Shown here in pieces: positions 11,036 to 20,450 of a DNA stretch of 64,000 nucleotides. The DNA lies in the NCBI RefSeq assembly GCF_000143415.4, contig NW_003314277.1, positions 1,213,139 to 1,277,138 of the forward strand, read 5' to 3'. Source of the stretch: Selaginella moellendorffii (Eukaryota > Streptophyta > Lycopodiopsida > Selaginellales > Selaginellaceae). The position numbers and the translations under genes were made by a program. The notes under the pieces were generated by a model. It searched no databases and was not told where the DNA came from. It saw nothing but the letters and a program-made list of their open reading frames with translations. How positions within the stretch are numbered: position 1 is the stretch's first letter; each line of letters begins with the position of its first letter.

Positions 11036-11539
11036 CGCGACGAGCAAGCTGGAATTTCCGCGAGGAATTGCCGACGATTGCGTCGAAAAGCCCTAGGAGC
11101 CCGGCCCAAAACCCTACAGCTAGAGTGGATCTCCAAGCTCGCGCCGACTAGTCCACGACCTTTCGCGCATCCACCATCGCCGCGCCTAATCTCTCGCAGG
11201 CCACTCTTTCTTCTCAATCCCTAGCGCCTTGCCGTCCTCCTAGCGGAAAAAATAATCGTAGAAGCGGCGTTTCGAGGGCCGCGATCGTGCCACGTACGAC
11301 CAACGCATCCCGGTCGTTGATACGGCGCTTAATGCTCCTATTTGGTTAGCATGCTAAAAAAAGGCAAAACGAAGAGAGAATCGGACAGGAATGATTCCGG
11401 TTATGAGTATATTCCTCTTTCAGACTTTGACACGAAGCGAATTGTTCCTGGAAGAACACGAGATCACAAGCCTGTGGCTTTCTTGTGAGAACTCTCGCAT
11501 CGAAATCATAGAAGAACAAGATTAAACCTTACTTCTTTC
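11036..11539 (-). other. Promoter of CNOT4-like gene and 3' flank of ZC2HC1-like gene
   Basis: No gene is seen in this 504-bp stretch. Its right half is the presumed 3' UTR of the ZC2HC1-like gene and its left half the 5' flank of the CNOT4-like gene. Confidence 0.4.
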
Positions 11540-12978
11540 TTACTTGGTTGGCAGTGTCGATCTCTTGGCACCGCATTCCGAGCAAAACTTTGCATCCGAT
11601 CGACCATAAGGAACGTCGCATTTGTCACACCTTTCTCCCGGAGTACATGGAGTCTTCTCGCAATCAAAAATTTCTCTCGTGAGTTCTCGCGGAAAGAAAG
11701 AAAAGAATCGGTAGAAACTCTCACAGTCGTGCACGGGAGCGACCACTTTTGTCGTCCTTTGGAACCGGAGCTGGAGCCCCCGACTTCCACTTCAACCTGT
11801 GCAAATCCATGATCAAAGCTGAGAGGAGATGAAGGCGAGCACGAAGTTTAATCCAGATCTGTTTAGATTGTGCAAGCATTAGATGACAAGCTTCCAAAGT
11901 TCTCGGAGATAAAAGTACTTGCCTTCAATCTCGAAGCCCCAGAGGAAGATGGTCCAGCAGCCTGTTCTGGAAGAAACGTCCTTGTTTCAAGCAAAGGATT
12001 TAAAAAAGGGAATGGACGAACGTACTTGCGCCACGTTGGACGAGTCCAGGTGGCAGGCGATTGGAGAGCGCCGCGGCAGTGAGCCCGGTTCCAGCTTTTT
12101 TGGCGGGGCGAAGGGCCGTACAGCTCTTTTGATGGTGCTTGAAAGCTTCCGGACGAAATTTTCGATCGCAGTGAGGGCATTGCTCCAAATTGCCTTCCCA
12201 TTGCGCATAGGCCCTGCGAAACATTCATCCACAAAATCAGTAAGAACTTTGATCACGAAGAGGAAATAGGAAGAGCTCATTCTGAGGGGGGAGAGAGAGA
12301 GAGAGAGAGAGATGGAAGAAAAGAATGATCTAGGAACGGATTGGAAGAGCTCACTCTGAGAGAGTGATGGAAGAAAGAATGATCTACATGGATTGGAAGA
12401 GCTCACACTGAGAAGAATGGAAATTCTCGACCAAGAGAGAGAAAAAGAATGAAATGGAATACTTCAAGGGAAGGGATTGGAAGAGAAGAATGGAAATTCT
12501 CGACAAAGGATGAGAGAGAATGAAATGAAATGTCTACGAAGGAATAGATTGGAAGAGCTCACTCTGAGTCTGAGAAGAATGGAAATTCTCGACAAAGAGA
12601 GAGAAATCTTTGAAGGAAAGAGAGAGAAAGAACTTGAGGATCAAGGCAAGAAATTTGGAATGGAGCTTACGCGTCGTTGAATGCATCCACATTGTAGCCT
12701 CCCGAGCTCGTCGCGATGGGAATCTCGGCGGGCGGCAGCGGCAATGGCCGGCGCTCCTTTGGCGGCTTGAGCTCCTCCTCAGCTAGCCATTTCTTCTGGC
12801 ACTGCGGGATGTGGATCGGCAAACTGGCCACGAAATATCACCAAAGTCTCACAGCAAGATCGCGCGGCAGTGAGATCGAATCGAAGCTTTACCTCTTTGT
12901 TCCATACTCGCGGCCGCAGAGGTAGCACATCAGCATTTTGGGCCTGGCGGCCATGTTGCCGCCCACGGCGATGTCCAT
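11540..12978 (-). CDS. ZC2HC1-like C2HC zinc-finger protein
   Basis: Six exons with agreeing phases (12978-12893, 12823-12671, 12213-12026, 11966-11923, 11796-11725, 11656-11540) encode 219 residues. Two C2HC fingers are clear: [20 protein letters not shown] near the start and CPHCDRKFRPEAFKHHQKSC in exon 3, as in the ZC2HC1 family. The C-terminus (RCDKC, FCSECGAKR) adds a CxxC...CxxC zinc ribbon. The function is not established in plants. Exon 4 must end at AAG|GCAAGT to keep the frame, so that intron appears to be GC-AG. The last intron ends in an unusual GAG acceptor. Intron 2 is 457 bp, far longer than its neighbours, because of purine-rich repeats. Confidence 0.8.
12270..12640. repeat. 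Purine-rich tandem repeats inside intron 2 of ZC2HC1-like gene
   Basis: A (GA)n run at about 12289-12311 is followed by several imperfect copies of a unit containing TTGGAAGAGCTCACTCTGAG and GAATGGAAATTCTCGAC. They fill most of the 457-bp intron. Confidence 0.75.
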
Positions 12979-13195
12979 CGGGGGCGCGATCCAAGAATTC
13001 CTGCCGAGACGAGGGCGATCGCGGAGAAAATCGGTGGCATTCCACGGCGCGCGATCGATCGAGAGTGATCCAAAGAAAGGATAGAAACCCCAGAAACGCC
13101 CACTGCCACCACGGACAGTATAACGTTCTCACGGATGGCGTGGGGCAATTGTAGCGGTTGGATCACAAACTCTACGGCTAGAATTAAATCCTTTC

Positions 13196-13814
13196 TCATT
13201 GATCGGCGAGTGGATTTGGTCTTACAATATCGAAATTGACCATCGCGCAAGCGAGGAGTTTGTTCTTGGGGTCTAACATCTCGAGCTTCAATCGATACGC
13301 TCCCTGCAAGAAAAAAAACTTTAGATACATAGTTTGTACGAAGATCTTCTTACCGATGGCGTGACCGATGGCAAGTTTTGGGAGCTCTTGAGCACAAAGT
13401 TTCCTGCTTCAACTGGACAGCTTGTTTTCTGGCACAGATCGTAGATCTCCCTGCGCACAAAAATTCCATGGAAGTAGACTGTGATCGCAAGCTTTCCCGA
13501 CGCCAATCTAGCACCTGATGGAAAACTCACGCTCTTTAATATACATATACAGCTCTGAAGAAGAACTTAACTTGATGAACCAGTGACTTGGAACTCGACG
13601 TCTTCGCCAGTAATCGCAGGATCTGGGACAACTTTCACATCTTGGAGAGTGATCCCACGAGGGCGATGATCTGCACGAAAACGAGGGAAACGAGTTAACA
13701 AAACCAAGGAAAACTTAAAGACAACTCACCACAAGGTGTCCATGAGCTGCTCGCCGAGACAACCGAGAAGGAAAGAACAGCTAGAAGCAGTAAGCTCTGG
13801 AAAAACTTCTCCAT
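13196..13814 (-). CDS. ML-domain (MD-2-related) lipid-binding secreted protein
   Basis: Four exons (13814-13730, 13670-13572, 13514-13354, 13303-13196) with agreeing phases give 150 residues. The first 20 form a signal peptide (FFQSLLLLAVLSFSVVSA). The rest has the ML/NPC2-like layout: WTPC, a Pro-containing strand (VVPDPAITGEDVEFQVTG), a middle pair of cysteines (DLCQKTSCPVEAG) and a last strand with LLACAMVNFDIV. Plant members are called phosphatidylglycerol/phosphatidylinositol transfer-like and are thought to bind sterols or lipids in the vacuole or apoplast. It is a tandem paralogue of the gene just upstream at 13917-14599, with the same exon plan and the same length. Confidence 0.88.
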
Positions 13815-13916
13815 AGCTAGGTTTCACAAAGAGGACAAAGCCTTTTCGATTCATAAATAGGCAACTCAAAAGGAAAGCACAGAACCCTTTTTATCGTTTT
13901 TGCGAAACTTAAAAGC

Positions 13917-14599
13917 TTACGCTGCCGCGTCTAATCGTCGCCAAACGATCTGGAACTGGATGTTTGCACAGGCCAAAAGGCTGGAGCCCTGAACGATCTG
14001 CATTCTAATCTTGTACTTTCCCTGAGAGAGAGAAAGAAAGTTTGTGAGAGTGAGAGAGAAGATCTAAAGAACAAAAGAAAAAAAAATCCTGTGACTTACA
14101 GAGGGCGTAAATCCAGGGAGCGCTTGGGTGCTGTTCAAGACGAAATCACCAGCAGCAATTGGGCACTTTGTTTTCTCGCACAAATCGTCCACCTCTCGAT
14201 GCACAGGGATGTTATGCCATAGCACAGTGACAATCACAGTGCCGGACTTGATTGGAACACCTTGAAAAAGCAGTCAATTCGCAAAGAATCACGCAATAAT
14301 CACTTGGAAAAGAAGCTTCGCAGAGAAAACCTACTCGTGCTCGCTGGAACAACGAATGCCGCATCCTGGCCGCTCACAACGGGATCCGGCAGGACCTCCA
14401 CGTCCTTGATCTTGACGGGATAGCTCTTGTACTTGTCTGGAGGAAGAGAGCAAGGATTGTTATGCCCTAATTCGCCAAGCAGCTAGACAGGACGAGGGAA
14501 TGCCACGCGCTTACCGCATAACTCCCAGGAGCTCGCCACAGCCAGAGCCGCGGTGGCCGCCATGGCCAAGACGCACAAGAGATTTCCCGCCGAAGCCAT
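13917..14599 (-). CDS. ML-domain lipid-binding secreted protein, tandem paralogue
   Basis: Four exons (14599-14515, 14436-14335, 14260-14100, 14021-13917) again give 150 residues. A signal peptide (LLCVLAMAATAALAVA) is followed by SSWELC, VLPDPVVSGQDAAFVV, DLCEKTKCPIAAGDF and LLACANIQFQIV, the ML-domain pattern with its paired cysteines. Intron phases are identical to those of 13196-13814, so the pair arose by tandem duplication. It lies 102 bp upstream of its sister on the same strand. The lipid bound is unknown. Confidence 0.88.
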
Positions 14600-15096
14600 A
14601 AAAATGCCCCAATTCAGAAACCATACATACCAATTTTATAATCCATGGGACTTTTGATAACACACAGCAACAGTGAGTATCTCTCACATATATATGAAGT
14701 GTTTAAAGTATCTTGAGCAACGCAGAACCATGTAAAGAGTATATGAATGAATGAATGATGAAACAGGCAAGGCTTGTATAACAATAAAACTCTGTTATCA
14801 TTCATTCATTCAGTTTACAAGGTCTTGCAGCAAGAAGCATGAGACCGATAGGATTAAATATGTTGCAGTGACAATTACTTTAGGATCTAGTTTTCTGAAG
14901 ATCAATACGAAGGCCAGCCACAAGGGACGAGGTGGACAACATAGATGCTGATGAGATTGGAGGACAAACAGGCATAGCGCCTAATCACTGAGCCTGGGAA
15001 CCTCAGAGCATTCCGTTCTTGTATAACGAACTCAGTCTCTATTGCCTAGAAAACAAGCTCAAATTTATTAAGTGAAGAGAAGAAGTCTGCAGAAAG
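14600..15096 (-). other. 5' flank of ML gene, no gene seen
   Basis: Nothing with coding support is visible. A pair of inverted ATGAATGAATGA/TCATTCATTCAT tracts lies at 14745-14812. Confidence 0.4.
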
Positions 15097-16362
15097 TCAG
15101 TCCTCCTTCAATCTCATCCTCCTCATCTCTTCTTCCAACGCTGTCAGTAAGAGCTTCTTGCGTCCCTAGCATGCAAATAATACCTCATATATTATTATGT
15201 TTGTTTATCTAAAGACCAGCTTACCAGGTCGCGATAACCACGCACGAAAGGATGATCATCCAGTTGCACTGCTGTAGGTCTGTTTGTTCCTCTTTCGAAG
15301 CACCATGCAAAAAGTGATGGCATTCGACCAGGAAGCTGTTAGGGATCTCCTCCGCACCAGATTGGACATTGACTTCCCGTCCAAAGAAGTGTGGAGAGCT
15401 GTGATGAAACCAACCACTTAAAATGTTAAAAAAAAATTTAAAAAAATGCAAAGCAAACCCTGGAGGGAAAAAAATCTTTGCTGATGCTTGAGTATTTACT
15501 CTGTGGCTCCAAATTCTTGATCATTTCAAGTACAACACAGCCCAGGCTCCAAACATCCGCTGAAAGACTATCACAATACTGGAGATACAAGTTTCAGCAA
15601 TGTGGCCACGATTATCAATCCACAAACCTCGGCTGGCATCTCAGGAACGCTTCAATCTGGTAAGGAAAATCGTAACAGTTTCAGATTTTACAGAGACACG
15701 TACCGATTGCAAACCGATGCCATAATGAGATAGCTTAACAACTTCATCCAAAGTATCCACAAGTATGTTTGCAGCTGTGAGCGCCCTGACAAAGAATCTA
15801 CAGATCAGTATGAAGTTTTCACTTGGAATTGATCACTCTTAAAACATGAACCCGTGTCTTGTGCTTCTGCTATGAAGATACTCTAAGCCAGATAAAATCT
15901 GACTAGTGTAGTCTCGAACTGCATCTCTGTTGAATGACACAGTTGCAAGTGTTTTTCCACGTGCGTTCTTCTTATAAATGAACAGCATGCAATTCACAAT
16001 CCATGGATAGTTTATTGCTTCAACGACTGCCTCAGATGCATAGTACTGCACGATGTGGGGGTGCCGCAGAGCGCTGAGTTCTGCAACTCGCTGAAAGTCA
16101 TAAGTCAGATGTGCATGAGCTACTAAGCTAGAGAGTAGACTACTTCCCACCTTAGCCAGGTTCTTAAACTGTGCAGGGAGCACATCGGAACTGTAAAGCA
16201 CAATTCTGCAGCAGGGTCGGCCTCTGTAAAGGCCTTGAACATATATATGTTTGGAGTGGAGATCAGAGTGTGGAATAATGTCTGTCTGTCTCCACTCAGC
16301 AGTGTCAGCACCTGTCCTGCCAGCATGAGCTCAAATTCATAGCCTGTTACGTTTATACACAC
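15097..16362 (-). pseudogene. MEKK-like pseudokinase, degenerate
   Basis: Split exons on the minus strand carry a MAPKKK-type kinase in order: ELSALRHPHIVQYYASE (16.0 kb), ILSGLEYLHSRSTRHG (15.87 kb), AANILVDTLDEVVKLSHYG (15.73 kb), SADVWSLGCVVLEMI (15.52 kb), NRPTAVQLDDHPFVRGYRDL (15.25 kb) and a last exon at 15165-15097 ending in GRKKLLLTALEEEM. The HRD motif is lost (RHG in its place) and DFG is replaced by SHYG, so phosphotransfer is not expected. The N-lobe is hard to join in one frame. It may be a transcribed pseudokinase, but a decaying gene is more likely. A second, shorter copy of its 5' half lies immediately upstream (16363-16790). Confidence 0.6.
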
Positions 16363-16790
16363 CTGCGTGCTGTCTTCGAAAGGTTTGCAAGATATTGATT
16401 ATCTGATAAGTGTATTGTCGAACTTCATCTTCGTTGAATGACAGACTTGCAAGTGTTATTCCAGGTACGTCCTCCTCATAAATGAACAGCATGCAATTCA
16501 GAATCCATGGATAGTTTATTGCTTCAACGCCTGCCTGAGATGCATAGTACTGCACGATGTGGGGGTGCCACAGAGCACTGAGTTCTACAACAACCTGAAA
16601 GCCAAAAGTCAGATGTGTATCAACTACTAAGCTAGAGAGTAGACTTCTTTACCACCTTAGGCAGGTTCTCAAACTGTGCAGGGAGCACATTGGAACTGTA
16701 AAGCTCAATTCTGCAGCAGAGTCAGCCTCTGTAAATGCCTTCAACACTGGAGTGTGAAAAAATGTCTCGTCTCCACTCAGCACCTGTCCT
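16363..16790 (-). pseudogene. Tandem partial copy of the MEKK-like kinase 5' half
   Basis: This stretch repeats about 15940-16362 in the same orientation, including HPHIVQYYASQAGVEAINYPW and CMLFIYEEDVPG. It breaks off before the catalytic loop. It is a local tandem duplication that carries no complete kinase. Confidence 0.6.
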
Positions 16791-16997
16791 GTCAGCGTGA
16801 GCTCAAATTCATAGCCTGTTACGTTTATACATGCTGCTGTTTTCGAAAGGCTTGCAAGATATCGATTATCACATCCATGTCTGGAAAGTCATAGTTACTC
16901 TGGTTCATGATTTCTTTCAGGGCCTTTGCATTTTATTCATCATAATTAGTTTTAGCCAGCTTCACAAACAGTTTTAATGATTCACAAAGTAAGTTTT

Positions 16998-17960
16998 TCA
17001 ATTTTGTTGCATTCCCCCTTTCTTGTCGCCACCAATAAACCATGAATCGACAATATTATGCAGCCTCAAGTCAACCTTAACTTCCCAAAAACCATGTCTA
17101 TGCAAGTGTAGAACAGCTTCTACAACTTGGTAAGTGACTTCCAGAAGTTGAGACATGGTGAGTTTGACGGTCGCCACTCTCCATAAATATGCGACACTCA
17201 CGATTCTTGGTAAGTATGTAATGCTTCCTGGTATCGTGGCAGTGGCACCATCCAAAAATCTTCACAATAGAGGAACTTGGACCTAGGAAAGGACCATTCG
17301 TCACCTCGAGATCCTCATCATAATCGAGCTCCACAAGTTAGCAGCCTGACCAAGCCAACCAAACCACTCCTCAGACCACTTCTCAGTAGGAGCAGTAGGC
17401 CAATCTTCCATGTTTATTCTGGGACAGTAGCCACTTTGTCTTTGGGATAAGTACTCGACAAGCTCCTCGGCATTCTTCACCAATTCGGTACAATCTTCGT
17501 TTGCCAAATTGTGGAGGTCATAATACGGATCCTGCTCCTGCTCAATATCGGACAGCCGCTCAAGAACATGGCCCGCCCACATACCCTCTTTTAGAACCCT
17601 TGACCTACGAATTGCGTCCGAGTTGATTATGTCCACACATTCCTGAAGCTCTGACAGAAGTTCCACAACTTCCCATCTCCTGTCATACCTGGATGCAGCG
17701 ATCCACTCCCAGTGCTCTTTATGACTGCATTGCCCGAGAAATTCCTTCACTCTATCCAATACATGGGCAAGGCGCTCCAAGGCCGCAGATAGGGGTGGGA
17801 TTGAGAAAGGTGGCCCGGCATTGATGATCTGCCCCCACAAGCGGCAGTACAGGGCATGTTGATTGCATACCAGAAACAGTAGCCTGCATAGACGAGGATA
17901 CGCTTTGGCATTTGGCGCAAGCTCAGAAATCGCATCGATCGACCTCAGTATGTCCTCCAT
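16998..17960 (-). pseudogene. Four-helix-bundle (MCA/MLKL-like) kinase, frame-broken
   Basis: From an ATG at 17960 a 219-residue frame holds a helical region (LLFLVCNQ, LERLAHVLDRVKEFLGQCS, HWEWIAASRYDRRWEVVELL). This resembles the N-terminal four-helix bundle of plant MCA proteins and MLKL-type proteins, and the same region of the intact gene at 18386. Kinase-like text continues in two other frames (SSSIVKIFGWCHCH, then TMSQLLEVTYQVVEAVLHLH and VKVDLRLHNIV at about 17050), so at least two frame changes are needed. The ATP-binding lysine region is absent and HRD reads KVD. I infer a pseudogene, though the bundle alone could still be made. Confidence 0.55.
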
Positions 17961-17966
17961 AGCTCC

Positions 17967-18056
17967 CTGAAACCCAGGCTTTGACTTGGGTGAAGGGGGG
18001 AGGGGGTGTGCAGATATATGTAGCGCTGTTCATCTTCTTGAGCTCCACCCAAGTTG
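17967..18056. repeat. Copy of the 5' leader of the C2-kinase gene
   Basis: This stretch repeats, in the same orientation, about 18300-18390: a GGGTGAAGGGGGGAGGGGG run, TGTGCAG, and CATCTTCTTGAGC just before the start codon. It sits directly at the start of the minus-strand four-helix-bundle kinase gene, so two divergent kinase genes have near-identical leader sequence in the same orientation. Confidence 0.7.
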
Positions 18057-18385
18057 GCAAAAAATGAGCCAAGTCAACAGGGAGTCAATAAAGAATAGTT
18101 TGTTGTAATATTTATTATCGCTTAAAGAATATTTTGAATTTTTATTGCGTACTGTTATATAATATCAGGTATTATTATAACTATAACAAATCATATCTCA
18201 AATCCATAGAACTAGTCTTCTTCTCTCTCGGCTTTTTTGTTTCTCTCTCTTCTTTTGATCATCAAGCTTCGACATGAAAGCTGACTTTGTCCTCCATAGA
18301 GTTTGGCTTTGGGGCTGGGTTGGGTGAAGGGGGGAGGGGGTGTGCAGGTATACGTAGCGGCGTTCATCTTCTTGAGCTTCACCCA

Positions 18386-20092
18386 ATGGCAAGGAAGGTG
18401 CATATCAAGGTTTGCAGCGCTCGTGGCTTGATGCCGAGAGATGGATGCGGATCAGCAAGTCCTTACTGTATGGTGAGTTTCGACGGGCAGCAGGTCAAGA
18501 CCCAAGTACGACACAGGACTCTGAATCCGGAATGGAACGAGACCCTGGATCTCAACGTTGAGGGGGATGCATTGCAGCGAAGCCATGTTCGTGTCTCTGT
18601 TCTGAATTACACGAATCGGCGTCCTCTGGGGAAAATCAAGATAGAGGGTAGTGAGGTTCCGCATTGTTCATCTGAGCCTTCCGATTCCGAGCAGCGAAAG
18701 TACCGGCTGAAGACCGGCTTGAGCTGCGTCGCGATCAAGGAGAGAGGTTCGTTGACACTCAAGCTATGGTGGAGCGGCCCTGTTGACCATCATGAACATC
18801 CTTCACGTCGGGTCCGAATCCCTGCACCACAAATTGACAGCGTCAAGCATGAAGCTGAACTCGATAACATCATGATGAACATAAATCAGACTGCAAGTGC
18901 TGTCGAAGTCCATAAGGAACAGTGCTTGCTGTTGTGTTTGGTTTGCAAGGACAGCGTTGAAATGGTGAGAGGGTATGCAGGCAGTAGTGAGCTCTTCTTA
19001 AGGAGGCTAAGACAATTCATCAGGAAAGCAAACGGGGTGATTCGAGAGTGTTCCAAGCTTGAGGAGCATTGGGAGTGGCTTGCGGTTGTGAAATACGACA
19101 GGGAATTGGAAATCGAGGAGATCGTGGAGGAACTTCATTTCATGTGTGGGCTCATTGACGAAAGTCCTATTCAGGCTCACCTGCCAGAAATCCATGCAGT
19201 AGCCCAGCTCGACAAAGCTGCACTGGAAAAACAGGCACTAGATGGGAAATTTAAAAGTCACTATGCTAAATACATACTAGAGAGAGTAAATTCTTCAGAG
19301 CTGCCCGAGTTGAACTCGGAGAATGTGAATGTTCATTTCGGGGAAATGCTCGGTAGAGGAAGCTATGGTGTTGTTCGTAAAGGAACGTGGCATCAAAGGC
19401 TAGTTGCAGTCAAGGAGTTCAGGGAGTCTAATCTTTCATCACGAGAACTGCGCGCAGTATCACGTATACAGGCTGCTCCTCACATTGTTCAAACCATCGG
19501 CTACTACAAGGTTGACGAAAGCTGTACCCACTTGGTCATGGAGGTAATGAGGATGGATCTAAAAGAGTATGCCAGCAAGAACAAAGGGCTCACGCACTTG
19601 CAACTGGTCGAGATGCTGCTCCAGATTACCAAGGGCCTCAACTTCCTGCATGGGAAAAACATTGTGCACAGAGACCTCAAGCCAGAAAACGTTCTAATCG
19701 ATTTCACTGATGAGGACGAAGAGCAGCTTGTCCTGAAACTCGCCGATTTCGGTACTGCATACATCAACTTCAATACTGAACTTTCACATACAGCTCCAAT
19801 AGGGACGCGTATTTTCATGGCCCCTGAGCTACAGAGTGAAGAAATTAAAAGAAATGGTGAGACCGTGTACTCAAGATCGGTGGACCTTTACAGCCTTGGA
19901 ATGACATTCTCCCAGTTGGTCTTGTCGCAGCCTGCCATTGGGACGCCAACAGCAGAGCTGGAGGCTCTGATATGTCGATGTTCTTCTGAAGAGCCATCCG
20001 AAAGACCGGTTGTTGATGAGGTTCTGAAGTCATTACGTAACATTTTGCGCAACATTCTGTGCTGCAGTCTTGTCGGCGGAAGTGCTATATGA
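18386..20092 (+). CDS. C2 + four-helix-bundle + protein kinase
   Basis: One uninterrupted 568-residue frame from the ATG at 18386. Residues 3-127 form a C2 domain (HIKVCSARGLMPRDG, ASPYCMVSFDGQQVKTQV, LNPEWNETLDL, GSLTLKLWW), usually a calcium/phospholipid-binding module. Residues about 145-275 are helical (CLLLCLVCKDSVEMV, ELFLRRLRQFIRKANG, HWEWLAVVKYDRELEIEEIV) and resemble the MCA/MLKL N-terminal bundle. Residues about 316-560 are a kinase with a Gly-rich loop (GRGSYGVV), VAVK (Lys343), HRDLKPEN (Asp430) and DFG (Asp454), so it may be active, unlike typical MLKL pseudokinases. Membrane-linked signalling or cell-death control is inferred only from domains. A frame-broken duplicate lies at 22797. 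Longer in-frame text upstream starts only at TTG. Confidence 0.85.
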   Translation: MARKVHIKVCSARGLMPRDGCGSASPYCMVSFDGQQVKTQVRHRTLNPEWNETLDLNVEGDALQRSHVRVSVLNYTNRRPLGKIKIEGSEVPHCSSEPSDSEQRKYRLKTGLSCVAIKERGSLTLKLWWSGPVDHHEHPSRRVRIPAPQIDSVKHEAELDNIMMNINQTASAVEVHKEQCLLLCLVCKDSVEMVRGYAGSSELFLRRLRQFIRKANGVIRECSKLEEHWEWLAVVKYDRELEIEEIVEELHFMCGLIDESPIQAHLPEIHAVAQLDKAALEKQALDGKFKSHYAKYILERVNSSELPELNSENVNVHFGEMLGRGSYGVVRKGTWHQRLVAVKEFRESNLSSRELRAVSRIQAAPHIVQTIGYYKVDESCTHLVMEVMRMDLKEYASKNKGLTHLQLVEMLLQITKGLNFLHGKNIVHRDLKPENVLIDFTDEDEEQLVLKLADFGTAYINFNTELSHTAPIGTRIFMAPELQSEEIKRNGETVYSRSVDLYSLGMTFSQLVLSQPAIGTPTAELEALICRCSSEEPSERPVVDEVLKSLRNILRNILCCSLVGGSAI

Positions 20093-20225
20093 AACCTGCC
20101 ATGCACAAAGCATATATGTGCATTTTTAAGTATGGTAGCAACCATGCAGATCTATGGATATTTTTTTTTTCAATTGCTATAATAGCAATTTAAATATGAT
20201 TGTATTTATAATATTTTTGTTATTG

Positions 20226-20450
20226 GATATGTGGCATGACACATTAGACTGCAATGCACCCACAGCTTCCAAAAGTCGAGAAGTCATCTGACTCTCATGA
20301 AGAAGAAATCTGAATGCCGAAGTTACCACACTTTGGAAAGTAACTCGTGCATTCGTCAACCCAAATGGCATGACATAAAATATATAACAGCCCCACTCTG
20401 TAACAAATGTTGTCTTTGCTTGATCCTCAGGAGCCACCTAGATCTGGTTA
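20226..20450 (-). mobile_element. Ty3/gypsy reverse transcriptase fragment
   Basis: The minus strand reads DQAKTTFVTEWGCYIFYVMP followed by FGLTNARVTFQ, the reverse-transcriptase segment around the conserved MPFGL motif. Nothing else of the element is recognisable around it. Confidence 0.7.

Noticed and set aside
18287-18385. Upstream extension of the C2-kinase from a TTG
   Set aside because: No ATG exists in the added stretch and it overlaps the duplicated leader; the ATG at 18386 begins the C2 domain.
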